A DNA stretch of 53,022 nucleotides from an uncultured Candidatus Peregrinibacteria bacterium (GCA_937858825.1 CALMAI010000025.1:1-53022); one strand, 5' to 3'. Counted from the first letter of the stretch, positions 7,990 through 17,195 are shown. Translations and numbers: made by a program. Notes: generated from the sequence alone by a model not told the origin.

Positions 7990-8934
7990 ATGACCAAAGT
8001 TGTCTTCATGGGGACCCCCGAACTGGCCGTTACACCTCTTCAGGCCCTTATTATTCATCCTGATTTTGAAGTGGTTGCCGTTGTAACGCAAGAGGATAAA
8101 AAAGTGGGGCGAAAGCAGATCCTCACACCTCCACCAGTAAAAATTGCTGCGGAAGAACACAATATACCGGTCTTACAACCATCAACATTAAAAAACAATG
8201 AAGAGTTCCAGGAAGATCTGGAAAAACTGGCTCCCGACTTCTTTGTGGTCGTCGCCTACGGCCAGATTCTTCCAGCAGAAATACTCGAAATTCCCAATGA
8301 AAAACCTATAAACATCCATTTTTCACTTCTTCCTCAGTATCGCGGAGCCTCCCCTATTGAATCCGCCTTTCTTGCAAACGATCAGGAAACCGGAATCACA
8401 TTCATTGAAATGACACAAAAAATGGATGCCGGCCCAATCCTCCACCTGGAAAGAGTAAAGATTTCAAAAGAAGACAACGCCGAAACCATGCGTGAAAAAC
8501 TGAGTATCATGTCTGGGCAGTTGGTCCCCACCGTTCTGCAGGATATTCTTGATGAAGTTGCCATGCCAATCCACCAGGACGAATCCCACGCCAGCTATTG
8601 CCATAAAATTTCCAAAGAGGATGGAATAATCAATCTTCAAACCATGACAGCTCAGGAAATCCATAATCGCGTTCGTGCTTACACTCCCTGGCCATCATGC
8701 TTTCTATATCTTGGAGACAAAAAGCTTAAACTCATAGAAATCGATGTTGAAGAATCTGACTCAGCCCAACCAGGAAAGATCATCGACAAGGAGGAAGGGA
8801 TAGCTATCGGGACAAAAGCCGGACTCATCATCCCTAAAAAAGTTCAGCTTCAGGGAAAACGCGAAATGGATCTTCAGGATTTCTTGCGCGGCAACAGATC
8901 ACTACTCAACGAATTACTTACCACCCCCAGGTAA
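7990..8934 (+). CDS. fmt: Methionyl-tRNA formyltransferase
   Basis: Formylates initiator Met-tRNA using 10-formyl-tetrahydrofolate. The 314-aa length is normal. The N-terminal Rossmann-like start MTKVVFMGTPELAVTPLQAL, the active-site segment NIHFSLLPQYRGASPIESA near residues 105-122, and the aspartate in TQKMDAGPIL are all family features. The C-terminal OB-fold-like tRNA-binding domain is present. Its 3' end overlaps the convergent O-antigen ligase-like gene by 61 nt, so the two transcripts are antisense to each other there. It has its own promoter. Confidence 0.95.
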   Translation: MTKVVFMGTPELAVTPLQALIIHPDFEVVAVVTQEDKKVGRKQILTPPPVKIAAEEHNIPVLQPSTLKNNEEFQEDLEKLAPDFFVVVAYGQILPAEILEIPNEKPINIHFSLLPQYRGASPIESAFLANDQETGITFIEMTQKMDAGPILHLERVKISKEDNAETMREKLSIMSGQLVPTVLQDILDEVAMPIHQDESHASYCHKISKEDGIINLQTMTAQEIHNRVRAYTPWPSCFLYLGDKKLKLIEIDVEESDSAQPGKIIDKEEGIAIGTKAGLIIPKKVQLQGKREMDLQDFLRGNRSLLNELLTTPR

Positions 8935-10256
8935 AGAAAGAGCACTGCCTGCCCCGCGTAGAGCGTAAAAAAATAGTGATCGAAGAGCATAATAAAGGTA
9001 ATAACACCTAAAAGAGCAATCGAAATAGATGCAAAAAGTTTTGCATCCTCTTTTTCGAACTTTAAACCACGCAAAAGCTGGGCAAAAACAACGCAAAGAA
9101 GACCAATAAAAACTCCCCCCGCAAGAATTCCAGCCTCATTCATAATAAGCAACACAACATTATGAACCGGCTGCAGAAGCCAGGGGTCCGCACTCTGAAT
9201 CATGAAATCCTGCATTATAAAAGTAAAGTGTCCCAAGCCAATTCCAAACGGATAAGCCATAAGCATACTTTTCCCGGCATCCAGATATTCCAGCCGCTCC
9301 ACCGTGGCATTCGGATCATTCCCTCCAAAAAAACGATCAAACAAAACATCCTGCAAATTAAAAAGGACGACCAGAAAAAGCACCACGCTTCCCCAAAGTA
9401 GAACATGTTGAAACCGAATTTTTTTGTCACTCAAAGAAATAAAAACCAGTATACCACCACCAAGAGCCAAAAAAGCACTCCTTGAAAAAGAAAAAAGGAG
9501 GCCCAGAATTAAAAACGCGCCAATGCCAAGAAACACCATCATATTTTTCCTGAAAAGATAGTATCCCCACAAAAGAGCCATCGCCACCATTCCTCCTAAA
9601 ATATTTGGATGGCCAAAGGTTCCATAGCCACGCAAAAATTTTCCTCCGCTAAAGTCCACTTTTGCCACGCCAGGTTCTTGCGGAGAAAGATGTGCCTCTC
9701 CCAGAAAATGCAGCCCGACAGAAGATTGAAAAAGGTACTGCAAAAGCGCTAAAAAGCTTTGAAAAAGCATCCCATAAAGAAAAACACGTAAAATCTGCCG
9801 CCGATCCACAAGCTGATTCACCAATAAAATATACAGCCCAAAAAACTCAAGAAACCGCAGAAATTTCCAAAATCCCACAACCGGAAAAGCTGCGAAAGGA
9901 ATTGAAGCCATTAAAAGTCCCAAAAAAAGAATCAGCGTCAGTGTCACCGGCCATGAGCCGTACTGGATCTCTTTCACTTCCCCACGATAAAGCGCTACAC
10001 CAAATGCCAGGAATGCTCCAATCAAAGCAATATCGCTTAAATGAAGAAAAAACGCAGTGTACTCATTAAAGTTTCCCGTTGGAGTGAACGGCAGCTGGAA
10101 AACAAGAGTCCGAATCTGAAAGGGAAACAGCACCAAAAAGGTCAGCAAAAAAAAACGCGCCACTCCAGCAGCTGTAATCGATTTTGTAAAATCTTTTGCA
10201 TGCTCCAAGCCCTGCCGAACCAATTGTTCCATATGCTTGAATTGACGACTACGCAC
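8874..10256 (-). CDS. O-antigen ligase/polymerase-like membrane protein
   Basis: A 460-aa polytopic protein with roughly ten to twelve hydrophobic helices. A segment containing GTFGHPNILGGMVAM and later GIGLGHF in the larger loop is characteristic of the Wzy_C/WaaL superfamily, which ligates or polymerises glycan chains on lipid carriers at the outer face of the cytoplasmic membrane. It overlaps the sugar-type binding lipoprotein gene upstream by 8 nt and lies in a run with a GT2 glycosyltransferase, which fits surface polysaccharide work. The exact substrate cannot be told. The C-terminal 20 residues are encoded antisense to the end of fmt. Confidence 0.8.
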   Translation of the reverse strand: MRSRQFKHMEQLVRQGLEHAKDFTKSITAAGVARFFLLTFLVLFPFQIRTLVFQLPFTPTGNFNEYTAFFLHLSDIALIGAFLAFGVALYRGEVKEIQYGSWPVTLTLILFLGLLMASIPFAAFPVVGFWKFLRFLEFFGLYILLVNQLVDRRQILRVFLYGMLFQSFLALLQYLFQSSVGLHFLGEAHLSPQEPGVAKVDFSGGKFLRGYGTFGHPNILGGMVAMALLWGYYLFRKNMMVFLGIGAFLILGLLFSFSRSAFLALGGGILVFISLSDKKIRFQHVLLWGSVVLFLVVLFNLQDVLFDRFFGGNDPNATVERLEYLDAGKSMLMAYPFGIGLGHFTFIMQDFMIQSADPWLLQPVHNVVLLIMNEAGILAGGVFIGLLCVVFAQLLRGLKFEKEDAKLFASISIALLGVITFIMLFDHYFFTLYAGQAVLFLYLGVVSNSLSSDLLPRKKS

Positions 10257-11691
10257 TACTCTCCTCCTCTGCTGGCGGAGGGATCAAGCCTCCTGACGGC
10301 AGAAGATCATTCATCTCTGTTTCTGCTGTACGGATCGCATCGGCAACAGAACCGGTGGCCAATACAGAATCCACTGCTTTACTGAAAATATTCGCATAAG
10401 CATTCGCATCATAAATCGGGAAGCTCTCCGCAAATCCAATCTGCTCAGCATAAACACCATAAATTGGATCCAGTTTCTGATCTTCAATCATATCCCGCCG
10501 GCTGGTTGGTCGATGAGTTTCATCATTATAGTACTCAAGATTATCTTTTCGACTCATAAAGAGGAGGAACTCCCACGCGGCCCGTGCGTTCGGCGAAGTG
10601 CGGCTTACTGTCTCCGCGTAATAACTTGCCAAAGCGTCACGTTTTTCAGTAGAAGTTTCCGGATCATACACCTGCGGAACCATCGCGATTCGCACATCTG
10701 AAGGATCAATAGTATTCACACCTGTTGAGTCCAATTCCTGAATTTTATCCATAATCTGCTCATACATAAACGAGTAGCCAAAAACCATCGACACCTTTCC
10801 TCGCGCAAAAGTATCCAGCTCTTTTTCTGCAGATTGAGCGCTCGCCAGGAAAGAGTTCCATGAATAGTTCTTGTTTGCCGGAAGAGCAAAGCTGGTATAA
10901 AGCTCCAGGGCCTTCTCTGCCGGATTAATGCTCTGACCTGTCTCGGTCACAATCCGCTGCCGCGCAAACTCCGCGCCCGAAACATTATCATTATAGAGCT
11001 CAGTTCCATACTGCAACATGAGCATAAACAAAATATCCATCCAACGACTAATATTGTCAGATCGCCCCATCGCGATTCCCGCTAATTCAAAACGCTCAAA
11101 GCTATTATCCGTCTTGGAAAGCTGAAACACATCCTCCTGCAGCTCAGCCCATGTAGTGGCCGGACGCCCTCGTGACGGAAGCTTATCTTCAAACTGCGCC
11201 TTGTTGTAATAAAGTGCCAAAGTATCCACAGTTAGTGGAATTCCAAAAATTCGGGTTTGTCCATCACGCGGATCACGCAAGACCAGATCATTCGTAGCCA
11301 CATTCACAAACGTCGCCTCAAACTGTTCAGGGGTAGCCATATCACTCGGAAGCGGAGAAATCTTTTTTGTATTCCTCAAAAACCAATGGTTCGGCATTGA
11401 AAAAATATCCGGCCCTTCCCCTTCCGCCAACTCATTGATAATCAAATTCTCATACTCCTGTGGATCTTCAAACTTCCGGTACGTAATACTCACATTTGGA
11501 TGCTCCGATTGATACTGCTGAATAAGCGGACGAATAACATCCTCCCCATCAAAAAGTTTGTAATAAACCAGTTCAATCTTTTCATCATTCGTCTCCTCAA
11601 CCTGCCCCTGCGGACGAGAAATACATCCACTTAACAATGTGGTGGACATCACTCCCAGCGTCAAAACGGCAATAAATCGTTGAAGGTTCAT
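10249..11691 (-). CDS. ABC-transporter extracellular binding lipoprotein, family 1 (sugar type)
   Basis: A 480-aa lipoprotein with lipobox LLSGC, Cys at about residue 23. The mature part has the family-1 solute-binding pattern: an opening strand IELVYYKLFDGEDV, then EGPDIFSMPNHWF, GIPLTVDTLALYYNKAQF, a mid-region with GKVSMVFGYSFM, and a C-terminal part with AAWEFLLFMS. Members capture sugars or oligosaccharides outside the membrane and deliver them to an ABC permease. No permease or ATPase gene is present in the window, so the partner must be elsewhere or the protein acts alone. It is followed by the O-antigen ligase-like gene with an 8-nt overlap. Confidence 0.85.
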   Translation of the reverse strand: MNLQRFIAVLTLGVMSTTLLSGCISRPQGQVEETNDEKIELVYYKLFDGEDVIRPLIQQYQSEHPNVSITYRKFEDPQEYENLIINELAEGEGPDIFSMPNHWFLRNTKKISPLPSDMATPEQFEATFVNVATNDLVLRDPRDGQTRIFGIPLTVDTLALYYNKAQFEDKLPSRGRPATTWAELQEDVFQLSKTDNSFERFELAGIAMGRSDNISRWMDILFMLMLQYGTELYNDNVSGAEFARQRIVTETGQSINPAEKALELYTSFALPANKNYSWNSFLASAQSAEKELDTFARGKVSMVFGYSFMYEQIMDKIQELDSTGVNTIDPSDVRIAMVPQVYDPETSTEKRDALASYYAETVSRTSPNARAAWEFLLFMSRKDNLEYYNDETHRPTSRRDMIEDQKLDPIYGVYAEQIGFAESFPIYDANAYANIFSKAVDSVLATGSVADAIRTAETEMNDLLPSGGLIPPPAEEESSA

Positions 11692-11712
11692 ACAGATAGT
11701 ATAAAAGAAGGC

Positions 11713-12630
11713 TTACCGATTGTGAAGACCTTCCAAAAAGTATCGCTTTGAAAGCGCATAATAGTAGAAGTTCGTCACATGTCCCTGCGTCAAATCCCGA
11801 ATCATCCGTAAAACAGCCAAAGCCAAACGGTTTGAAAAAAGCCAAAACGCAAACTGTTTCATCTTTGATGGAACCTTGCCAAGTTCAGGATATTTCCCGT
11901 GAATAATCCATGCCGCTTTTCCAATGTTATACATGCGCTTTTTCATTGCCTCCTCCGTCAAAAAGTGATCGTGAAAGCCAATCGCATCTTTATTGTAATA
12001 AAGCTTCATTCCAGCCTCCTTGGTAAGACGATAACCCAGTTCAATATCTTCCCATCCATACCCCGAAAATGCTGGATCAAAAGGATATTTCTCAAGCAGT
12101 GATTTTTTTAAAGATAAGTTCGAGGTATAGAAAAAATTATAATCTGCCTCTGTCTTTTCTTCGAGCTTTTCATACGCAAACTGATGTCCACCAAATCGCC
12201 CCAAAACTGTTGATCCATTCGTCAGCCAGTTCATGAGTGGAGTTTTTTCCAGTCGGGGATGCCACAAAGTAAGCCCTAGAACAACTTCATGTTCGCCAGG
12301 ATGACGCAAATGCGTTCTTAAATGTTGCGTCAAAAAATCTTTTCGCACAATCATATCATCATTAATAAGGACGATGATCGATCCTTTTGCATGCTCAAAC
12401 CCCAAATTCCTGGCTTTTCCCTGGCCCTGATTCTCTTGATGAAAGTAGTGGATGTTATCATGTGCATGAACAAACCCTTCAGCCACCTCTTTTGTTCTAT
12501 CTTGACTCCCATCATCAACAACGATAACCTCATAGTCCTTCTTCGGAAGATCCTGCTCAACCAAAGCCTGAAGGCATTCTTGTAAAATAGACGACCGGTT
12601 GTAAGTAGGGATAACAACAGAAATTTGCAT
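11713..12630 (-). CDS. Family 2 glycosyltransferase
   Basis: A 305-aa cytosolic GT-A fold enzyme that should move a sugar from a nucleotide donor to a growing glycan. The N-terminus MQISVVIPTYNRSSILQECL, then VIVVDDGSQDRT, QGKARNLGFEHAKG and the metal-binding INDDM near residue 93 are standard GT2 elements. The later GYGWEDIELGYRL (around 200) is the acceptor-side ED motif. It sits 21 nt upstream of the binding lipoprotein and then the O-antigen ligase-like gene, which suggests a surface-glycan unit. The acceptor and donor are unknown. Confidence 0.88.
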   Translation of the reverse strand: MQISVVIPTYNRSSILQECLQALVEQDLPKKDYEVIVVDDGSQDRTKEVAEGFVHAHDNIHYFHQENQGQGKARNLGFEHAKGSIIVLINDDMIVRKDFLTQHLRTHLRHPGEHEVVLGLTLWHPRLEKTPLMNWLTNGSTVLGRFGGHQFAYEKLEEKTEADYNFFYTSNLSLKKSLLEKYPFDPAFSGYGWEDIELGYRLTKEAGMKLYYNKDAIGFHDHFLTEEAMKKRMYNIGKAAWIIHGKYPELGKVPSKMKQFAFWLFSNRLALAVLRMIRDLTQGHVTNFYYYALSKRYFLEGLHNR

Positions 12631-12639
12631 ACATGCAAA
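12624..12639. repeat. Palindrome over the GT2 start codon
   Basis: TTTGCAT-AC-ATGCAAA, two perfect 7-nt arms with a 2-nt centre, spans the start codon of the GT2 gene between two divergent genes. It could be an operator, but short AT-rich palindromes arise by chance. Confidence 0.3.
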
Positions 12640-12659
12640 GTGTAACCTAAAAACTCAAA

Positions 12660-13136
12660 ATGCAAAGCCCATCTAGCATAACCCGACGAGACACTCTTCA
12701 ACAAAGACGAGAATACTATGAATCTCTCCCTCAACCTGAGAACATTGACCATATCGGCATTTCTATCGAACTCATTTTTGAAATTAAGGAAAAAATTTCA
12801 ATTATAACAGATGACATTCGCGAACAGCTTACGCAAATAGCACGCTCATCAGGAGACACTATTATTCAAACCGAAGACTATTTATATGCCAACCTGTTTC
12901 CCAACAACCTCAGCCTGGGCATTCTACAGGATGAACTAAAAGAACAAGGACTTACTGTTTCTGAAGACCAAATTCGCCAGGCAATTTTGCATGTTAATCG
13001 AATACAAAATCCAAAACCAACCATCCTGAACATCCCGAATTTTTTCCCTCCTTACACGCATCTCTACACCATGCTGCAGCATAACAAACCTCTCCCACCA
13101 GAGGTTGTCAAACTGCTTGACCACTTTTCTTTTTAA
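12660..13136 (+). CDS. Protein of unknown function
   Basis: A 158-aa soluble, mostly helical protein with no signal peptide or membrane segment and no motif I recognise. It has a mixed charged N-terminus, a central helical part around residues 30-60, and a C-terminal Pro-rich segment (NIPNFFPPYTHLY) followed by a short helix. It is divergent from the GT2 gene and convergent with ssb; the stops overlap within TTAA at 13133-13136. No Shine-Dalgarno site is present, as for the other host-type genes. Confidence 0.6.
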   Translation: MQSPSSITRRDTLQQRREYYESLPQPENIDHIGISIELIFEIKEKISIITDDIREQLTQIARSSGDTIIQTEDYLYANLFPNNLSLGILQDELKEQGLTVSEDQIRQAILHVNRIQNPKPTILNIPNFFPPYTHLYTMLQHNKPLPPEVVKLLDHFSF

Positions 13137-13513
13137 GCAGTCTCTACCTCAACCAGTTGGATATCTTCTGTCTTTCCAACCTTTTTTGAGGTCAGAAAAT
13201 TAAACATATCCATCACAATCTCGGTAGAAAAGCGATCCACCCCGTTTTTGTCTTTATATTGGTTATTCATAAGTCGGCCCTCCATGTAAATTCCGGTTCC
13301 TTTCTTTAGATGCTCACCGCAGATTTCACCTAATTTTCGCCAGGCAATCACCCTATGGTAATCCGTCACCTCATGACGCTCACCATCCGCAGATTTCCAG
13401 TCCCGATTCGTCGCGACTTTAAAGTTCGCAACTGTGTGTCCAGTCGCCGTCTGCCGGATTTCCGGATCTGCCGCCAGATGACCAACTAAAATCACTTTAT
13501 TAACACTCCTCAT
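13133..13513 (-). CDS. ssb: Single-stranded DNA-binding protein
   Basis: Binds and protects single-stranded DNA during replication and repair. The reading frame extends upstream, but I chose ATG at 13513 because the protein then begins MRSVNKVILVGHLAADPEI, the canonical SSB start; this gives 126 aa. The OB-fold pattern follows: TATGHTVANFKVATNRDW, then VTDYHRVIAWRKLGEIC, and the strand KKGTGIYMEGRL. It ends soon after the OB fold (VEVETA) and has no acidic DDDIPF-like tail, which in other bacteria recruits partner proteins. It may therefore be a short paralogue or a tailless form. It is convergent with the unknown gene before it. Confidence 0.92.
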   Translation of the reverse strand: MRSVNKVILVGHLAADPEIRQTATGHTVANFKVATNRDWKSADGERHEVTDYHRVIAWRKLGEICGEHLKKGTGIYMEGRLMNNQYKDKNGVDRFSTEIVMDMFNFLTSKKVGKTEDIQLVEVETA

Positions 13514-13587
13514 AAATAAAAAGTTAAGAAATAAGAGTGCCTTCAGCATAGCCAGCCAGCATGATCCCTGGATAAAAAAATGATAAA

Positions 13588-13616
13588 TTGACTTTCCTCC
13601 CCTTCTCCATAAGAAT
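13588..13616 (+). promoter_or_regulatory. Possible promoter of ribE-ribH
   Basis: TTGACT (13588-13593), 17-nt spacer, AAGAAT (13611-13616). The -10 is weak. If used, the start near 13623 would leave an almost leaderless mRNA before the ATG at 13626. Confidence 0.4.
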
Positions 13617-13625
13617 ATCTCCGCT

Positions 13626-14258
13626 ATGTTTACTGGAATAATCAGACAAATAGGAACGATTAAAAACGTCACACCCCGTGACGAGCTTATCGTATTCGAA
13701 ATCCAATGCGCTGGTATGGAGAAGAAAAAGTCCGGCGATTCTATTGCTGTTGATGGGGCATGCCTCACCGTTGTACAAATCACCCAAGACGGATTCACCA
13801 CCGAAGCCATGCCGGAAACCCTTGAAAAAACCATCTGCAAAAACTATCAGCCGGGGACAAAAGTAAACATTGAAGAACCGCTTAAAATAGGCGATGAGCT
13901 GAACGGCCATTTTGTTTCCGGACACGTTGATTACGTTGGAAAAGTCCAAAATATGAAGGAGGACCAAAACACCAAGACCATCCACATAACTGTGCCCGAA
14001 AAGATGCAAAAATATTTCGCGCTCAAAGGATCGGTAACCATAAACGGTGTAAGTCTGACCATTAGCGACATTGGAACAGGTTGGTTTGGAGTTTCTCTTA
14101 TCCCGGAAACCCTCCAGCAAACCAATCTTGGCGCGCTCAAAAAAGATGACTCAGTAAACATTGAGGTGGATCTGATTAGCCGCTATCTGGACAGCCTTAT
14201 GAAAGACAAAGAAAAACAGGCATCGTATGAATTTTTACAGGAACGAGGATTTCTTTAA
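13626..14258 (+). CDS. ribE: Riboflavin synthase
   Basis: Dismutates two 6,7-dimethyl-8-ribityllumazines into riboflavin and a pyrimidine. The 210-aa protein begins MFTGIIRQIGTI, the conserved trimer-interface start, and consists of two lumazine-binding beta-barrel repeats. The first carries VDGACLTVVQ, the second INGVSLTISDI; GHVDYVGKV marks the join. It lies 9 nt upstream of ribH, which supplies its substrate. Genes for the earlier steps (GTP cyclohydrolase II, DHBP synthase, RibD) are not in this window. Confidence 0.95.
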   Translation: MFTGIIRQIGTIKNVTPRDELIVFEIQCAGMEKKKSGDSIAVDGACLTVVQITQDGFTTEAMPETLEKTICKNYQPGTKVNIEEPLKIGDELNGHFVSGHVDYVGKVQNMKEDQNTKTIHITVPEKMQKYFALKGSVTINGVSLTISDIGTGWFGVSLIPETLQQTNLGALKKDDSVNIEVDLISRYLDSLMKDKEKQASYEFLQERGFL

Positions 14259-14267
14259 TCTACTATC

Positions 14268-14762
14268 ATGAAAATTGAAAGCAGCAGCGCGAAAAATTTA
14301 AATGGAGAAGGACTCAAAATCGCCATTGTCCTCAGCCGCTTCAATGACTCCATTGGTAGCAAGCTCCATGAAAATGCCAAAGCCACCCTTATAGATCTCA
14401 ACGTGGAAGAGGCTAATATTTCCACCATCCGGGTTCCTGGATCACTGGAACTTCCACTCGCCTGCAAAACAGCTGCTGAAGCAGGCCAGTTTGATGCCAT
14501 CATTGCTCTGGGCATTGTTCTGCGGGGAGGAACCATTCACTATGAATTGGTTTGTAATGAGTCACATCGTGGCATTATGAATGCCAGCCTTCAAACCGGC
14601 GTTCCAATGATTTTCGGCGTTCTTACCGCTGAAACAAAAGAACAAGCCCTGGAACGGGCCGAAGCATCCGGCCTTAACCGCGGAAAAGAGTATGCCGAGG
14701 CCGCTGTAGAAATGGCTTTACTCATGAAGCAATTGCGCTCAAACAAAAAAGACGTAGAATAA
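14268..14762 (+). CDS. ribH: 6,7-dimethyl-8-ribityllumazine synthase
   Basis: Condenses the ribitylamino-uracil with dihydroxybutanone phosphate to give lumazine, the penultimate step of riboflavin synthesis. The 164-aa length is normal. Family motifs seen are IVLSRFNDSI near the N-terminus, IRVPGSLELPLACK (about 45-58), GIVLRGGTIHYELVCNESHRG (about 83-104, containing the catalytic His) and TGVPMIFGVLT. Adjacent to ribE in the same direction (9 nt). The C-terminus ends with a run of Lys after the last helix. Confidence 0.95.
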   Translation: MKIESSSAKNLNGEGLKIAIVLSRFNDSIGSKLHENAKATLIDLNVEEANISTIRVPGSLELPLACKTAAEAGQFDAIIALGIVLRGGTIHYELVCNESHRGIMNASLQTGVPMIFGVLTAETKEQALERAEASGLNRGKEYAEAAVEMALLMKQLRSNKKDVE

Positions 14763-14784
14763 GAACAACCATTAATTTCTGACC

Positions 14785-15972
14785 ATGAAGATCCGATCAA
14801 TCAAAAGCGTGGATGTTGATAGTAAAAAAGTTTTAATCCGCGTTGATTTCAATGTACCACTTGAAAACGGCCAGGTATCAGACGACACCCGCATTAAAGC
14901 CACCCTCCCAACCCTTCAACACCTGATCGATAATCGCGCAAAGATTATTATTATCACCCACCTTGGACGACCGGAAGGCAAAGTTGTGGAAGAGTTACGA
15001 TTGGATCCTGTGGCAAAAAAACTTTCCGAACTTCTTGGCAAAGAGGTCAAAAAAGTAAACGACTGTATTGGACCAGAGGTTGAAGCAGCGATTGAAGAAC
15101 TCCAGCCAGGACACCTTCTTCTTTTGGAAAATGTTCGATTCCATGCCGAAGAAACCGACAACAGTGAAGAGTTTTCCAAGAAGTTAGCAGCCTTGGCCGA
15201 TCTTATGGTTATCGACTCTTTCGGAACCGCTCACCGGGCACACGCATCAACCTATGGAGCAGCAAAACTCCTACCTGCCTATGGTGGATTTCTGATTGAA
15301 AAAGAGATCCAGGCCCTCTCACAAGTCATGCACGACGTAGAAAGACCGCTCACCATTATTATGGGAGGAGCCAAAATCGAAACCAAAATTGGCATTATGA
15401 GAAAATTTGTAAGCCAGGCAGATCATTTTCTTGTTGGAGGAGGATTGGGGAACACCTTTTTGGCGGCAGAAGGATTTGACGTAGGAGAATCCCTCTATGA
15501 AGAGGACAAAAAAGCCGTTGCCCAGGAAATTTTGCTCGAAGCAGAAGCCCTTAAAGATCAGTTCCATATTCCAACAGATGTTATTGTTGCCGACGAAGTT
15601 AAAGAAGATGCCAAGAAACTGGATATCCCCGCAGAAGATGTTATGGGAGATATGAAAATTCTTGATATTGGAGTAAACACCATTAAAAAATTCGAAGAGG
15701 TTATCGCCAAATCCAAGACTATTGTCTGGAACGGGCCATTGGGACTCTTTGAAATGGATGCTTTTAGCCGCGGCACCCGCCACATTGCCATTGCCGTTGC
15801 CAACTCCGAAGCAAAAACTATCATTGGCGGAGGCGATACCATTGATGCGATTAAAGAGTTTGGAATCGATTTGGAAAAATACGACCACGTTTCAACCGGA
15901 GGCGGTGCCATGCTTCAATTTCTGGAAGGAGAAGAGCTCCCTGGAATTGAAGTGATTCGTGAAGGCCACTAA
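14785..15972 (+). CDS. pgk: Phosphoglycerate kinase
   Basis: Makes ATP from 1,3-bisphosphoglycerate in glycolysis. The 395-aa length is the bacterial norm. The signature VLIRVDFNVPLENGQ lies near residues 19-33, the substrate-binding HLGRPEG around 61-67, the hinge GGAKIETKIGIM about 193-204, and the C-terminal nucleotide motif GGGDTIDAI and STGGGAMLQFLEG. The gene follows ribH by 22 nt, probably fortuitously in one transcript. It converges with thrC and the stop codons overlap by 4 nt. Confidence 0.97.
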   Translation: MKIRSIKSVDVDSKKVLIRVDFNVPLENGQVSDDTRIKATLPTLQHLIDNRAKIIIITHLGRPEGKVVEELRLDPVAKKLSELLGKEVKKVNDCIGPEVEAAIEELQPGHLLLLENVRFHAEETDNSEEFSKKLAALADLMVIDSFGTAHRAHASTYGAAKLLPAYGGFLIEKEIQALSQVMHDVERPLTIIMGGAKIETKIGIMRKFVSQADHFLVGGGLGNTFLAAEGFDVGESLYEEDKKAVAQEILLEAEALKDQFHIPTDVIVADEVKEDAKKLDIPAEDVMGDMKILDIGVNTIKKFEEVIAKSKTIVWNGPLGLFEMDAFSRGTRHIAIAVANSEAKTIIGGGDTIDAIKEFGIDLEKYDHVSTGGGAMLQFLEGEELPGIEVIREGH

Positions 15973-17186
15973 TTCTTCATCAACCGCTTCAGCTCTTTTT
16001 TGATTGCCCGTTCATCCTTTGGTTCGAACGTGGCGCTTTCAGGCAAATAGGTAAATGGGATCACCGGATCCTTCAGCCCATTTCCGGTTGCAATACAAAC
16101 AACAGAATCCTTTTCCCCAAGAAATCCAGACTCTTTTAATGGCTTTACCGCCGCCAAAGCCAAAGCCGAGGAATGTTCAGTAAAAATCCCCTCCCTGCTC
16201 GCCAACAAATGTTGGGCATGAAGCGCGTCCTGATCCGGCAACTTCACCGCTGTTCCACCCGACTCCATCACAGCTTTTACAGCCAGAACTCCATCATTTG
16301 GATCCTCCACATCCACCGCGCTACAGATTGTTTGCGTTTCATACCACTCCTTGTAAATAGGATCCTTATTTTCAAACGCCTCAACAATAACGGCCGCCCC
16401 TTGAGGCTGAACCGCAACCATTTTCGGAAGTTTTTGAATAATCCCCAACTTGTGATACTCCTGAAAACCTTTCCACAAAGCAGCAATATGTGTTCCCGCG
16501 CCCGTTGGAACAATAACCACATCCGGTGCGTTCTCTTTGCCATCAAGAGCCAAATCATCACAAAGTTCATACGCCAATCCTTTTTGCCCTTCCCGCCGAA
16601 AAACATAATCTCCAAGAGTGTACATATCAAACTTCGGCGCAAACTCATGCACAAGCCGAACGCAATCATTATACGAACCCTGAATCCGAATCACCCGTGC
16701 GCCATAAGAAACAATCTGCGCCAACTTTCCAAGCGGCACTTTCTGCGGCACAAAAACGTACATCGGAATACCCGCTTTCCCTGCATAAGCACTGCAGCTC
16801 GCCGCCATATTCCCGGAAGAAGCCACAATCAAAGACTTTGCTCCCAACTCTTTCGCCTTCGAAACCTCTACCCATGTACCCCGGTCTTTAAAAACACCTG
16901 TTGGATTCGCCCCCTCATTCTTTACAAAAAGGTTCTTCACACCCAGCTCCATCCGCAAAGATTCAACCTCATACAACGGCGTCCGCCCCTCCTTCAAACT
17001 CACCACATCATCTCCCTTCAACGGATATAAATGTGGTTTTTCTTTCCGCACATTCGTCCAGTCATACTCCACATTCAAAGCCCCCTCACATCGCGGACAA
17101 CGCGTATGAGAATCCTCCTCCTTCACTTCATTTTCGCAGTGGATGCATCGCAACTTGTACAAGTGCGGCTCAAAGCGGTCCAACAT
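15969..17186 (-). CDS. thrC: Threonine synthase (zinc-ribbon form)
   Basis: PLP enzyme expected to convert O-phosphohomoserine to threonine. The 405-aa protein has an N-terminal zinc-ribbon-like segment with C14, C17, C30 and C33. The PLP lysine is probably Lys100 in GVFKDRGTW, and the phosphate-binding ASSGNMAASCSAYAG and VVPTGAGTHIAALWKG are present. This is the class seen in archaea and many bacteria. No other threonine or homoserine gene is nearby, so the source of substrate is unknown; a related PLP lyase function remains possible. Only 9 nt separate it from the TraD-like ATPase gene upstream on the same strand. Confidence 0.87.
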   Translation of the reverse strand: MLDRFEPHLYKLRCIHCENEVKEEDSHTRCPRCEGALNVEYDWTNVRKEKPHLYPLKGDDVVSLKEGRTPLYEVESLRMELGVKNLFVKNEGANPTGVFKDRGTWVEVSKAKELGAKSLIVASSGNMAASCSAYAGKAGIPMYVFVPQKVPLGKLAQIVSYGARVIRIQGSYNDCVRLVHEFAPKFDMYTLGDYVFRREGQKGLAYELCDDLALDGKENAPDVVIVPTGAGTHIAALWKGFQEYHKLGIIQKLPKMVAVQPQGAAVIVEAFENKDPIYKEWYETQTICSAVDVEDPNDGVLAVKAVMESGGTAVKLPDQDALHAQHLLASREGIFTEHSSALALAAVKPLKESGFLGEKDSVVCIATGNGLKDPVIPFTYLPESATFEPKDERAIKKELKRLMKN

Positions 17187-17195
17187 AACAACATT

